DNA of 64,000 nt from Cryptomeria japonica (taxonomy: Eukaryota; Streptophyta; Pinopsida; Cupressales; Cupressaceae). Shown here one piece after another: positions 33,486 through 45,741 of this stretch. A program made the translations under genes and the position numbers. The stretch spans positions 338,114,802-338,178,801 of the forward strand of contig NC_081413.1 of NCBI RefSeq assembly GCF_030272615.1, written 5' to 3'. Each line of letters opens with the position of its first letter. Within the stretch, counting starts at the first letter, position 1. A model generated the notes under the pieces. It saw only the letters and a program-made list of their open reading frames with translations, made no database searches and was not told the origin of the DNA.

Positions 33486-36400
33486 TGTAGTACCCCTACT
33501 AGTTTGAACTCATTAGACTCATATTTTATTATTGGTTGTTTTTCAGTGGATACATTACCATGACATATTATTCAGATTTTTATGACATTATGCTTTATTT
33601 GGAGATGAGATGTATAATTTATTTGCAGTATTTCAGTACTTGTGATTTATGGCATTTTATGTATTATTGCTATGTACTAACATTTTACTTTATTTATGCA
33701 ATGTGGAATTATATGTTGTGTGTTTGCAAGTGTATTGGATGCAAGGGGACGATTTTCCTTCACTCATTTCAGTGAGACAGGGAACGTCGTGATTCTCCTT
33801 CATCGGTGTGTATGCCATGTTTTCTATATATATATATATATGCATGTGTGGTTTGGTGATGCAGGATATTGTAGGTACAAGTACTGGGTAGGTACGGGGT
33901 ATCGTCTCCACCTGGCTTCACAGGTCTAAGCATGCCTTATATTTTTCGATGGAAGTGGAGGAGATAGTAGTTGACCCTATTTTACTCAATTACACTCGTA
34001 TGAGTGTCGTCAGTTAGTCGTTTTGTCAATTAGTTCGGTCTTCGTATTTTGTCATTTTATCTTTTATGGGCAATTGTTTGAGATTTGTTTAATTTGAGTG
34101 TTTTAGTGGATTTAATTAATTAATTAATTAAGTTTATAAAATTATCTCATTATTGTATTGTTTATGCATTGAGATTATAAATTTAGTTAATTAAAGAAAT
34201 TATTAAATTAAGCTGCATAGTATTAAAAATATATTTTTATTTTAAAAATAAATTAGATTAATTGTATTTATTATTTTCTAAAGTTATAACTAAATAAATG
34301 AATAAAAGGATTAATTAGAATTAAAGTATTGTTTTAATTCTTTATTTAGAAAAAGAATTAATTGGAATTAAAGTATTATTTTAATTCTTTATTTAGAAAA
34401 TTAATTAATTGGAATTAAAATATTGTATTTATTCTTTATTTAGGAAATTAATTAATGTGCATGAGAAAAGAAAAGAAAGAATAATGTTTTTTTTAATTAT
34501 TGCATGTGATAAATTTAGAAAATAAAATAAAATAAATTACTATTATTCTAAATTTAGGTTTTTTGTGAAAAAGCTATTGAACCTAGAATTTTAGTTTAAA
34601 TAGGGGTTAGGTCTTTTATTTAGTTACACAGATAGGGATACACAGGAACAGGTCAAGAATTTAGGTGAAGAAATTTTATTAGAAGTTATTGAAGGGATTA
34701 GGGCTCTTCTACAGAATTCTTCCAGGAAAGCTATACCAGGTTGGATGATTTCTTAGTTTTGTATTTTATTAAAAATATTTCTATTTTTCTCTGCTTGATG
34801 TGTGTGTAAAATAATTGTCAAACCCAAAACTCTCTTCTGGTGAATTCGAGTTTTGTTTGAAAATTCATGCCTGATGTGTATTTCTTGTTTGTGGGAAGAA
34901 TGTAATTTTGTGAAAATTAGGAAAATTGTTATAGAAAATTTGTCGGATTTTAGCATGCATGGAAATTTGCAAGATTTGTGAGAAAGGGTATTTACCTGAG
35001 AAATGGTTTTAATTACCTTAAGAAAATAAATTTAATTACACATTAAATTTATTTGGGTTAATTAAATTTTTTTTAAAAATGAAGAAGGATTGAAATTTTG
35101 TTAAAATGGAATTATTGGAAAATTATTGTTTTTTGTTATTATTGTTGTTAAAATTTTATTAAAATGAAATTATTGAAAAAGTATTGTTTTTTATTGTTCT
35201 GTTTAAAAAAAAAAAATTAAAAAAAAAAAAATTAAAAAAAGAAACTACCTACGGTAGCATCCGCTACCGGTGGTAGTACACAGTACTACCGACGGTAGCA
35301 GCTACCTATGGTAGCAGTGCTACCGGACGGTAGCAGTGCTACGGGACGGTAGCAGTGCTACGGGACGGTAGTACTAGCTACCAGCGGTAGCTTAGGCTAC
35401 CATGACAGGGGCTTTTTACAATTATTAAAGTGTTTTTTTTTTTTTTTGTAATTTTAATTGATTTCTAAACCCTATCCACTATTTCGGGTTTTGTACCCAG
35501 GGGATTAGATAAATTAAATATTATTATGTATTATATTATATATGTATATAAATAAATATATGTAGATTCATATATGTGTTTATATATATATATATATATT
35601 TAATATTAGATATGTTTCTTTTGGTAGTTATTATAATATTTTAAATGTTATTTAAAATATTATTTAATTATAGTTTGGAATGTTAATTTAAATAAATATG
35701 TTGAAAATACATTAGGAGAATTATTTGTATTTTAAATCTTTTTGGACAAATGACAAAGTGGATGTTTTTGGCATTAAAAAGTTGTAAATTCTTGTTATCT
35801 GGAAATTTGTAAATTGCATGTTATTTATGCTTTGGTTGTTTTTAAGGAAAGATTGCTTGTAATAGGATCTTGCGTATATTGTGTTCTCAATCATGTTTTA
35901 TTTCATTGCAATTTTGGTTAAATTGTCATTGTATCCTATGTTATTATTTCTCCTAGATCAGGTGTTGTTGTATAACCTATTTGATATGAGCCATTGTGTG
36001 TTTTTGTCCAAATGGTCAATCTTGGGTTGGTATTTGTGTATCCTTCACCTGTGTTTGTCAGGATTGTTTATGGTTGCCTATTTCGCCATAGAGTTCTCGT
36101 AGAGAGAAACATTTCTTGTTAGTGTCCTAAGAGAGAGAGTGGCTTTCGAGCAGGGGTTGTGCCTGAAGTGGATGACAAGATAACCCGTCGAAAGTTAGTT
36201 AAAACTGATAACCTAATAATTGATTAGGGGGTGGGTAGTTTAAATATTAATTAAGATAAATGTGCCTCGTGCATAGGTGAGTGCTTGTATAGGGCTCATG
36301 ATGTTATGAGAAGGCCTGGAATGGCAAACTTACCACCTTGTCTTCATGAAAGGATTGGTAGGGTCCGCATGAGACTTAGTTGGAACCAGAGGCTCGAGAG

Positions 36401-37217
36401 AGGTTACCAGGAGAAACCCGAGTATGGGGGCTAGGACCTATGGAGGCTGTACCATGGTAACCATCAAGCTATGTGATGACACTCTCTTCTTAGAGTCACT
36501 AGTGTTTTGTGAGTTGTGTTACATGGATGGTTGCAGAGTCTTGTAGTCCTTTCGTACTTGTCTTACTTTGCTTGCTTGAGGATTTTCTACTATCTCCTAG
36601 CACGGTGGGGTGGTTCCATTTCGGGATCACATGGTCGGGTGGTAGTGCCACTTCCCATCGGATGTTCTGGATTGTATCTTCAGGCGAGGAAAGGCTTCAC
36701 TGGTGTTTCTTGGATCATGGTTTATGTACCAACTCTTGTTCGAGATCATTGTTTAGTTGAGACCTTGTGGTCATTGTATCAGACTTTTATGTAACCTTGA
36801 TATTGTATCTTTGTAACCAGTGGTATTATTGGAAGCCATGTATTTATGGATATTGTAATATTATTATGTCAGTGAAATGAATGTTATTGTTTTGATCTTA
36901 TGTTTAAATGGTTTATGGAAATTGGATACATTGGAATACTTTTATTTCTTTATTGTGAAATTTGGATGTATGTGTAGTTTTAAACTTAAGTATCCAATTT
37001 ATCTAATTAAATGGATTAACTATGGTGTTAATATAATCTATGAAATTAATCTTCGTTGGTTACCCTTAGGAAAACTTGTGATAGACTTCCGCTATGTTGT
37101 TAAACGTGCAATGATTATAGTTAGTACACTTAGTCCTTAAACAAAAAAAAAAATTATTTCACCCTTTAGTTGCCTAGTTGTGTTGTTTTCCTTTAGGGTT
37201 CCTGACGAGGCATTATG
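33486..37217 (+). repeat. 5' LTR of element E
   Basis: 3,732 bp, starting TGTAGTACCCCTACTAG. Its end reads ggcattatg where the 3' LTR has ggcattaca, so the terminal CA has become TG through two transitions. It contains short ATTAATT/TTTATTTAG repeats near 34300-34450, the GC-rich dyad island (35247-35410), and a telobox-like half pair near 35467-35495 (aaaccctatcc, cgggtttt). Several small ORFs here (for example 36509-36794) have no counterpart and are not supported as genes. Confidence 0.92.
35247..35410 (+). repeat. GC-rich dyad island in the E 5' LTR
   Basis: Many copies of GGTAGC and its complement GCTACC. Three near-identical 19 bp units (gctaccggacggtagcagt type) lie in tandem at 35319-35337, 35338-35356 and 35357-35375, each with an internal dyad. 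Absent from the 3' LTR because of the deletion. Confidence 0.8.
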
Positions 37218-37219
37218 TT

Positions 37220-37231
37220 TGGTATCAGAGC
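37220..37231 (+). other. Primer binding site of element E
   Basis: TGGTATCAGAGC, a perfect initiator tRNA-Met match, two bases after the LTR. Confidence 0.93.
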
Positions 37232-37369
37232 CCAAGTTTCAACACTGGGTACTCTGGGTTTGTAGTGTGCCTTTCATTGACCATCTTGCTTAGGTCATAA
37301 ATGTTTGTATCTCTCATGACTTATCCTTGCTATGGATCTGAACCTTTTTCTCTTTTATGGTACCAGGTC

Positions 37370-38700
37370 ATGGCTAAGAAAGCTAGAGGAGGTGGCCGTA
37401 CGGGTGGTCACCAAGGAGATAGAGGTGGAGGATGGGGCCGTGGTTCTGACCATCACAGTCCTTCACCACCACCCACTCATGTGAGTGTTGAGTCGAAACA
37501 ATCAGTTCATTAGAAGAAAGAACAATCTATTCATCAGAACTCTTAGCATGCAGGAGAACATGTTTACGAAAGGGAAGAGCTGAGATAGATGTTTCAGGAG
37601 GTTCTGGCTAGGTTAGGCCAAAGGCTTGAGTTTGAGCAACCTATTCATGCTCAGGTTGAGGAGCCACTTCAACAGGTTCCAGAGGAAAGAGAGAGAGAGA
37701 GAGATCACCAAGGCTAGGGGAGATTCCAACTGTGTGAGATCCACCTTCCTTAGGTCACATAAAGGACTTGATGAGGTCCAATCCTCCTTACTTTGATGGT
37801 ATGGGTACTGGTCTTGAGGTAGAGACCTGGCTTATCGGCTTGGACCAGTGTTTCGCTATGTTTCCATACAGCAGTAACACCAAGGCAAGATGTGCTATTA
37901 TGCGTCTAAATAATTTTCCTTCAATCTAGTGGAGATTAGAGGGGGAGAAGATTGGTGTATGCATTAACACCATCACATGGGAACTATTTCTGGAGAGATT
38001 CAGGGCACGATTTCTCTCACCCTAGTGGAGGCAGACTTGAGCAGATGAGTTTTATGCCTTGCGTCAGTATGGGATGATAGTAGACCAATATGAGCATAGG
38101 TTCTATGAGCTCAAACAATACGCCATAATTGGTAATGACGAGGCTATGCTTGTCCAACATTTCCTAAGAGGTTTGAACGACCGTATCAGTGGAGGTGTGA
38201 GGGTATTTGAGCCAGCTTCAATGGAGATAGCCATGGCAAAGGCCAAATTAGTTGAGATGAACCTTAGTCGTGCACTTGGTGGTCAGATAGGTGAGCAGAT
38301 AGGAAGTGCACCTACCAGTGGAAATAAAGCTCAGGGAAATCAATCCCAGTCAGCTGCACCATTTAGAACTCCTCAAGCACCCGCTAAGAGTGGGCAACAA
38401 CAGCAACAACAGTCAAAACCAAAACAATTCTAGGGCCAACAAGGTGGCAATTCTCAGTATAAGAAGGGTAGGAACTGGTAGAGGGGCAAACAAGGCCCTA
38501 CTGGGCAGGTCTCGTAGAGTGCATCTTACACCCCTAGCTAGGGAAGTTTCCAGCAATCAAGTGGACCAACAGGTAATAGAGGAGCTTGCTTCTCTTATGG
38601 GCAGTTTGGTCACAGAGCTGCACAGTGTCCTCAAAATGTCCACAACATAGGTAGTTAGAGACCAGTAGCATCTGAACCTATAGTAGGAGATGCAGGGAGG
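37370..38700 (+). pseudogene. gag: Gypsy Gag of element E
   Basis: ATG at 37370 opens a Gly/Arg-rich start (MAKKARGGGRTGG). A frameshift separates it from the rest and probably lies in the GA repeat at 37690-37702. The retrotransposon gag domain follows (ETWLIGLDQCFAMFP, then EFYALRQYGMIVDQYEHRF, HFLRGLNDRI) to about 38300, then a Gln-rich linker. The knuckle reads CFSYGQFGHRAAQC (from 38587): the second Cys is Tyr. In-frame stops interrupt the region between 37500 and 38060 and again after 38430. Gag would form the particle that packages the RNA. Confidence 0.85.
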
Positions 38701-41700
38701 TCCCATAGAGTATTTGCAGTGGTAGATGACCGCCAAGCTGATCATCAGGGTACAGTCATTGAGGCAGCAGGTATGTTGCATGGAACCCCTATCTCTGTAT
38801 TTTTTGATTCTAGAGCTTCTGATTCTTTTATTTCTTCATCCATTGTGGAGCGGTACAGACTTATGTCTACTAAGTAGGCGGATAGGTGGCAAGTAGAGTT
38901 GGCTACAGGTGTTCGTGTTTCTGTAGATGCCTTTATTCCCAGTTGTGAGTTGAAATTAGGAACCATAGTTACTTCAGTGGACCTTTGGGTTATTCCTTTG
39001 GGATCTTATGGAGTTGTATTGGGGATGGATTGGCTACCATCTCACAGTGCTAATGTAGATTGTCGCAAGAAGACAGTAGAGTGTTTAGATGACCCTAGCA
39101 GAGAAGTGGAGATTGTTGGAGTTCAGAGGCCGATATCCCTGCGTATGATCTCTGCTATGCAACTTAAGTGGTGCATGCGTAGAGGATGTCAACTTTTTGC
39201 AATCACTCTTGAGGAATTGGATGAGTCAGAGAGGCGAGAAATCACTCTTGATAGTCACCCTATTCTTAGAGAGTATGCAGACGTGTTTCCATTGGATATT
39301 CCTGGTATGCCTCCGAAGTGAGATATAGACTTTCGTGTTGATTTGGTTCCTGGTGCAGAACCTATTTCGAAAGCTCCATATCGGATGACTACTCAGGAGT
39401 TAAGCGAGTTGAAATTGCAGATAGAAGAATTATTGGCCAAGGGATTCATTCGTCCTAGTGTTTCCCCTTGGGGTGCGCCTATTATCTTTGTTAAAAGGAA
39501 AGATGGTTCTCTTCGGTTATGCATTGATTACCGACAGCTGAATAAGGTAACCATCCAGAATAGATATTCATTGCCTCGTATAGATGACCTTTTTGATCAG
39601 GTTAAGGGAGCCAAGGTGTTCTCTAAGATTGACTTGAAATTTGGATACCATCAGTTACGCATTCAGGATGTAGACATTCATAAGACAACATTTCGTACTC
39701 GTTATGGTCACTATGAGTTCACAGTGGTGCCATTCGGGTTGACGAAAGTACCTTCAATTTTCATGAGCTTAATGAATGGAGTTTTTCACACCTATCTTGA
39801 TCGTTTTGTCATTGTATTCTTGGATGACATTCTGATTTATTCTAGATCTATGGAGGAGCATGAGGGTCACTTACGTTAGGTACTGCAGCGCTTAAGGGAA
39901 AATCAACTCTATGCCAATTTAGCAAAGTGTGACTTCTTCCAGACTGAGGTGAACTATCTTGGTCATGTGGTTTTGGGAGAAGGTATATCTGTGGATCCTT
40001 CAAAGATCCAAGCCATTGTTGATTGGCTAGCGCTGACCAACGTTTCTAAAGTTAGGAGTTTTATGGGTTTGGCCGGATATTACCATCGCTTTGTTGAAGG
40101 CTTTTCCCAGATAAGACACCCTATTACTTCTCTTCAGAGAAAAGGGAAGAAGTTTGTTTGGTCAGAACAATGTGAAGCAGCTTTTAAAACCTTGAAGGAA
40201 CTCCTTGTCAGTGCTCTGATTTTGGCAGTTCCTGATCCATCTGGAGATTTTATGGTATGCACAGATGCCTCTTTGGAAGGTATTGGTGCAGTACTTATGC
40301 AGGATAGGCGTGTGGTTGCTTATGAGTCTCGCAAACTCAAGAACCATGAGTTGAACTATCCAATTCATGATTTAGAGTTGGCAGCTGTAGTTCATGCTTT
40401 GGTTCGATGGCGACGTTTCCTATTAGGGCATTGGTTTGAGCTACATAGTGATCACCACAATTTGCAGTATATATTCACACAACCAAACTTGAATGCTCGA
40501 CAGTGAAGATGGATGGAATTCTTCTGCGAATATGATTTTGAGGTTTGTTATATTCAAGGGAAAGAGAACGTAGTAGCAGATGCTTTGAGTCGTAGGTGGC
40601 ATGAAGTTTCAGCATTATCCCTTGGAGTAGACTTGAGAGAGAGAATTCTTGGAGTTCTTCCTCAGGATACTTGGTATCAGGATGTTAGAGCTGTGATAGA
40701 GTCCGGAAGGCCTTTAGAGGGTATATTTTCTAGGTATAACCTTGAGGCAGATGGACTTCTTCGTCACCATGAACAGATTTATGTACCTCCTTTGGAGGGT
40801 CTTCATGTTTTGATCATGACCAAGGCCCATCATACACCTTATTTGGCACATCCTAGTGTCAAGAAGATGCACACAGATCTTAGATAGATTTATCATTGGG
40901 CGGGTATGAAATGTGACATTGCTGATTTTGTGTCGAAATGTTTAGAGTGTCAGCGAATGAAGGCAGAGAATCAGCACCTAGCAGGGCTTTTGCAGCCTAA
41001 TCTAGTACCGGATTGGAAATGGGATATCATTTCCATGGATTTCATTATTGGTTTGCCTATCTCTTCACATCATCATAATGCCATCATGGTCATAGTTGAC
41101 AGATTGACTAAGATTGCTCATTTTGTTCCTATTCGAGCTTCCTACACAGCAACAGTGGTGGCACGAGTCTTCTTAGAAGAAGTAGTGAGATTGCATGGGA
41201 TTCTGAGGCGGATCATATCTGATAGAGATCGTGTCTTTACCTCAGCATTATGGACCTCACTTCAGCATGCTTTGGGGACACAGTTGAATTTTAGTTCAGC
41301 TTATCATCCAGAGACAGATGGTCAGACAGAGAGAGTGAATTAGGTATTAAAGGACATGCTTCGCATGTATGTGATGGACCAATAGTCACGTTGGGAGGAC
41401 TATATATATCTAGTGGAGTTTGCTTATAACAATGGATATCATAGCTCCATAGGTATGTCCCCCTTTCAGGCATTGTATGGTCATCCTTGCTGCACTCCTT
41501 TGAGTTGGGATTGGTTAGAGGACAGGGTGCTTATAGGACCGGATATTCTTCAGGAGATGGAGCAGTAGGTAGATAGGATTCATGAGAATTTAGTAGTAGC
41601 ACAGGATAAACAGAAGAAGTATGCAGATGCTCATAGGGTAGATCGTCAGTTTTCTATTGGCGATCGTGTGTTCTTGAGAGTGTGTCCGTGGAAGAGTTCG

Positions 41701-42069
41701 ATCCGTTATGGAAAGGGATCTAAGTTGGCGCCTCGGTTTGTTGGACCTTTTGAGATCCTTGAGAGGATAGGACCTGTTGCCTACCGTCTTGCTTTGCCAC
41801 CAAGTCTATCCCACATCCACGATGTATTTCATGTTTCAGTTCTTTGACCTTATCATCCAGATGTGACACATGTTCTTGATTGGAACTCTTTGCAAGTCGA
41901 GGACGGGCAACTTTCCATAGAGCCCGTGCACATTCATCAACGTCGGGATTTGATCCTTAGGGGTTGTACCATCGATCAAGTAAGGGTCCTATGGGACCCA
42001 AATGATGAGACCTCGGCGACTTGGGAGGATGCAGCAAAGATGAGAGAACTGTATTCTTATTTATTTTAA
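38701..42069 (+). pseudogene. pol: Gypsy Pol of element E (PR, RT, RNase H, integrase, chromodomain)
   Basis: One frame, broken only by stops. The protease has FFDSRASDSF (Asp 38806-38808), with DSG changed to DSR. RT has [11 protein letters not shown] [25 protein letters not shown] and the active site [10 protein letters not shown]. RNase H has [13 protein letters not shown] and ends at VVADALSRR. The integrase has the HHCC zinc region (HHTPYLAH ... CLECQRMK) and the core with Asp 41038, Asp 41221 and Glu 41329 all present. The C-terminal end (IDQVRVLW, SATWEDAAKMRE) resembles a chromovirus chromodomain, which in the family guides integration to heterochromatin. Stops include 39319-39321, 39877-39879, 40504-40506, 40885-40887 and 41341-41343. 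Final stop 42067-42069. Confidence 0.92.
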
Positions 42070-42093
42070 GCTTCCAGGAGTGAGCCTAGTTTT

Positions 42094-42104
42094 GGGGGGG
42101 AGAA
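42094..42104 (+). other. Polypurine tract of element E
   Basis: GGGGGGGAGAA directly before the 3' LTR; the primer site for plus-strand synthesis. Near-identical to the PPT of D. Confidence 0.88.
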
Positions 42105-44009
42105 TGTAGTACCCCTACTAGTTTGAACTCATTAGACTCATATTTTATTATTGGTTGTTTTTCAGTGGATACATTACCATGACATATTATTCAGATTTTT
42201 ATGACATTATGCTTTATTTGGAGATGAGATGTATAATTTATTTGCAGTATTTTAGTACTTGTGATTTATGGCATTTTATGTATTATTGCTATGTACTAAC
42301 ATTTTACTTTATTTATGCAATGTGGAATTATGTTTGCGAGTGTATTGGATGCAAGGGGACGATTTTCCTTCACTCATTTCAGTGAGATAGGGAACGTCGT
42401 GATTCTCCTTCATCGGTGTGTATGCCATGTTTTCTATATATATATATGCATGTGTGGTTTGGTGATGCAGGATATTGCAGGTACAAGTACCGGGTAGGTA
42501 TGGGGTATCGTCTCCACCTGGCTTCACAGGTCTAAGCATGCCTTATATTTTTCGATGGAAGTGGAGGAGATAGTAGTTGACCCTATTTTACTCAGTTACA
42601 CTCGTATGAGTGTCGTCAGTTAGTCATTTTGTCAATTAGTTCGGTCTTCGTATTTTGTCATTTTATCTTTTATGGGCAATTGTTTGAGATTTGTTTAATT
42701 TGAGTGTTTTAGTGGATTTAATTAATTAATTAATTAAGTTTATGAAATTATCTCATTATTGTATTGTTTATGCATTGAGATTATAAATTTAGTTAATTAA
42801 AGAAATTATTAAATTAAGCTGCATAGTATTAAAAATATATTTTTATTTTAAAAATAAATTAGATTAATTGTATTTATTATTTTCTAAAGTTATAACTAAA
42901 TAAATGAATAAAAGGATTAATTAGAATTAAAGTATTGTTTTAATTCTTTATTTAGAAAAAGAATTAATTGGAATTAAAGTATTATTTTAATTCTTTATTT
43001 AGAAAATTAATTAATTGGAATTAAAATATTGTATTTATTCTTTATTTAGGAAATTAATTAATGTGCATGAAAAAAGAAAAGAAAGAATAATGTTTTTTTT
43101 AATTATTGCATGTGATAAATTTAGAAAATAAAATAAAATAAATTACTATTATTCTAAATTTAGGTTTTTTGTGAAAAAGCTATTGAACCTAGAATTTTAG
43201 TTTAAATAGGGGTTAGGTCTTTTATTTAGTTACATAGATAGGGATACACAGGAACAGGTCAAGAATTTAGGTGAAGAAATTTTATTAGAAGTTATTGAAG
43301 GGATTAGGGCTCTTCTACAGAATTCTTCCAGGAAAGCTATACCAGGTTGGATGATTTCTTAGTTTTGTATTTTATTAAAAATATTTCTATTTTTCTTTGC
43401 TTGATGTGTGTGTAAAATAATTGTCAAACCCAAAACTCTCTTCTGGTGAATTCGAGTTTTGTTTGAAAATTCATGTCTGATGTGTATTTCTTGTTTGTGG
43501 GAAGAATGTAATTTTGTGAAAATTAGGAAAATTGTTATAGAAAATTTGTCGGATTTTAGCATGCATGGAAACTTGCAAGATTTGTGAGAAAGGGTATTTA
43601 CCTGAGAAATGGTTTTAATTACCTTAAGAAAATAAATTTAATTACACATTAAATTTATTTGGGTTAATTAAATTTTTTTTAAAAATGAAGAAGGATTGAA
43701 ATTTTGTTAAAATGGAATTATTGGAAAAATATTGTTTTTTGTTATTATTGTTGTTAAAATTTTATTAAAATGAAATTATTGAAAAAGTATTGTTTTTTAT
43801 TGTTCTGTTTAAAAAACAAAAATTAAAAAAAAAAAATTAATCTTCGTTGGTTACGCTTAGGAAAACTTGTGATAGACTTCCACTGTGTTGTTAAACGTGC
43901 AATGATTATAATTAGTACACTTAGTCTTTAAACAAAACAAAAAAATTATTTCACCCTTTAGTTGCCTAGTTGTGTTGTTTTCCTTTAGGGTTCCTGGTAG
44001 GGCATTACA
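42105..44009 (+). repeat. 3' LTR of element E, with a 1.8 kb deletion
   Basis: 1,905 bp. It matches the 5' LTR from its start to the A-rich stretch near 43830, then jumps to the part equivalent to 37045-37217 (attaatcttcgttggtta). The missing segment equals about 35235-37045 of the 5' LTR. Both break points lie in aaattaa sequence. Other differences are a 12 bp gap near 42332, a shorter TA run and scattered transitions. Ends GGCATTACA. Confidence 0.92.
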
Positions 44010-45072
44010 TGGCATTGTGTTCTACCATTCTTGCAGTCTCCTCAGAGTATTTGGTCAACTACCACCGATGTAAAATCATCACATTTTGTGATGGAGTGTA
44101 GCCTTGGTTGGGAAAGTGTTTGCTATATGTTTTCCCTTGCTTGTTGTGTTTGCATGTCTGTAACCTGTCTAGGACTTGGTTCTCCAAGCTCGGGGGTGGC
44201 TTCTAGTAAGCCTAGGCTAGGAGGTGAGTACTCCATGGTCAAGCCTTATGATTTATTTGCAGGTTGCTTGGAATGGAAGGGAAAAGTCAAGCTAGGAGTT
44301 GCTGGTTTTTGTTCTTGATTTGCAGAAAAAGAATAAGAAAAGGGATGCTATATTTTTCAGTTGTAGAAATGTAAATAAAAGTTGCATGTTGTATTTATTT
44401 TGAAAGGAATGTATTCATTTATTTAAAGTCCTCATTTAATAGAAAAGAGAGACTAGTTGGGTATATCACCCATATGTATTATTGGTTAGATTGTATTTTA
44501 AATAAACTTTAAAGACATGCAATATTTTTGTTAAGTATTATTTTGTTGCAAAAAAAATAAAAATATTTATCTTGGATTAAGTTCCCTATAGTTACTGAAA
44601 TAATATTTGTAGTATGCATGTTAGTTTTGAAAATAAAGGTTCATTTTATCTCCTTATGCATAATGAAAAACAAAAGGGAAATAAGTAAAGTAGAAAGCTT
44701 GCATGTTAGTGAAAGAAAATTTTGCATTTAGATCTAATTATTTATGTCCAAATACATATCATGGTTTAATAAATTCAACATGCATATCTCTAAGTTTTAT
44801 TTCAATGTTTTCTAGACTAATATAGTTGTTGGTTAAATTTATTTAATTCTGTCAATTATTTATTTGTAGAAAATAAATCTAGAGTTAATTAGTCTATCTC
44901 TAACTTTAGCTACATGGAAAAAAAAAAAAAAAGGAAAGATACATTGTTCTAAATCTGGAAATTTTTAATCAACCTGTTAAGAGTGCAAAAAAAAATCATA
45001 TCTTACATTTACATGGTAAATTCAACTCTAGATATCATGTGCATCCAAATATATATATATCTATATATATAT

Positions 45073-45077
<5 letters not shown>

Positions 45078-45120
<43 letters not shown>
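45078..45120. repeat. TA microsatellite in the B 5' LTR, first
   Basis: 43 bp of uninterrupted TA followed by imperfect TA with G or C interruptions to about 45160. The 3' LTR has 97 bp at the same place (53993-54089). Tyr/Ile-repeat ORFs across it are translation artefacts. Confidence 0.9.
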
Positions 45121-45131
<11 letters not shown>

Positions 45132-45185
45132 CATATATACATATAAATATATATATATATATAATAAAAAATAAAAAATGAAAAA

Positions 45186-45392
45186 AATAACGGGGGTTTT
45201 GGGGGGAGCGAACCCACTGTGTGGACACACAGTGGCGCCACGGCTTCCATTGTGTGGACACACAGGGGATGGCCCGCGGCTCGCCACTGTGTGGACACAG
45301 AGTGGGTGGCGCCTGTGGCCCATCCTCCAAAACCCCCGCCGCCACCTGCAACACAAGCCCTCCGCCATGGCCTCCTCCTTGCCAAAAAAAAA
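45186..45392 (+). repeat. GC-rich dyad island in the B 5' LTR
   Basis: A perfect 11 bp inverted repeat, gggggttttgg (45192-45202) and ccaaaaccccc (45327-45337), encloses three copies of a cactgtgtggacacac-like dyad at 45215-45230, 45248-45263 and 45285-45300 (spacing 33 and 37 bp). The 3' LTR copy (54113-54256) has mismatches in the outer arms and in the dyads. Confidence 0.75.
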
Positions 45393-45403
45393 GAGAAATA
45401 TAA

Positions 45404-45429
45404 AACCCTAACCTGGTTCGGGTTAGGGT
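45404..45429 (+). promoter_or_regulatory. Inverted telobox pair in the B 5' LTR
   Basis: AACCCTAACC, six bases, then GGGTTAGGGT; repeated in the 3' LTR near 54324-54349 with one change. Teloboxes (AAACCCTA) are known plant regulatory sites bound by telomere-repeat and Pur-alpha-type proteins. Regulatory function here is inference. Confidence 0.5.
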
Positions 45430-45585
45430 AGCATAAAAAAATATAAAAGAAAGGAAATGAAGGGGTTAAGTTTTTAAATAAAAAAAAGAGAAATTAGAGT
45501 TTCATTATTATTTAATATTTTAGTTAAGTTATATGGGATATTTATAGTTTAGAAAGTATATATTTTCATATATATATGTGTTTTA

Positions 45586-45741
<156 letters not shown>

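Larger units (their letters stand above)
33486..44009 (+). mobile_element. Ty3/gypsy chromovirus E nested in the 5' LTR of B
   Basis: 10,524 bp: 5' LTR 33486-37217, PBS 37220-37231, gag-pol 37370-42069, PPT 42094-42104, 3' LTR 42105-44009. The TSD is a perfect tggca (33481-33485 and 44010-44014), and the uninterrupted B 3' LTR shows the empty site near 52951 (gaggtggc.ttgtgttcta). It keeps more catalytic residues than B. The LTRs differ by few substitutions apart from a 1.8 kb deletion in the 3' copy, so it is the youngest layer of the B-E stack. Confidence 0.94.

Noticed and set aside
36509..36794. Two overlapping plus-strand ORFs in the E 5' LTR
   Set aside because: Located within the LTR segment deleted from the 3' LTR; frames overlap and neither shows domain features.
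44983..45385. ORFs rich in Tyr-Ile repeats, and proline/histidine-rich ORFs on both strands
   Set aside because: They translate the TA microsatellite and the GC island of the B LTR; all frames stay open because the repeat has no stop. The same holds at 45576-45788 and 53946-54351.
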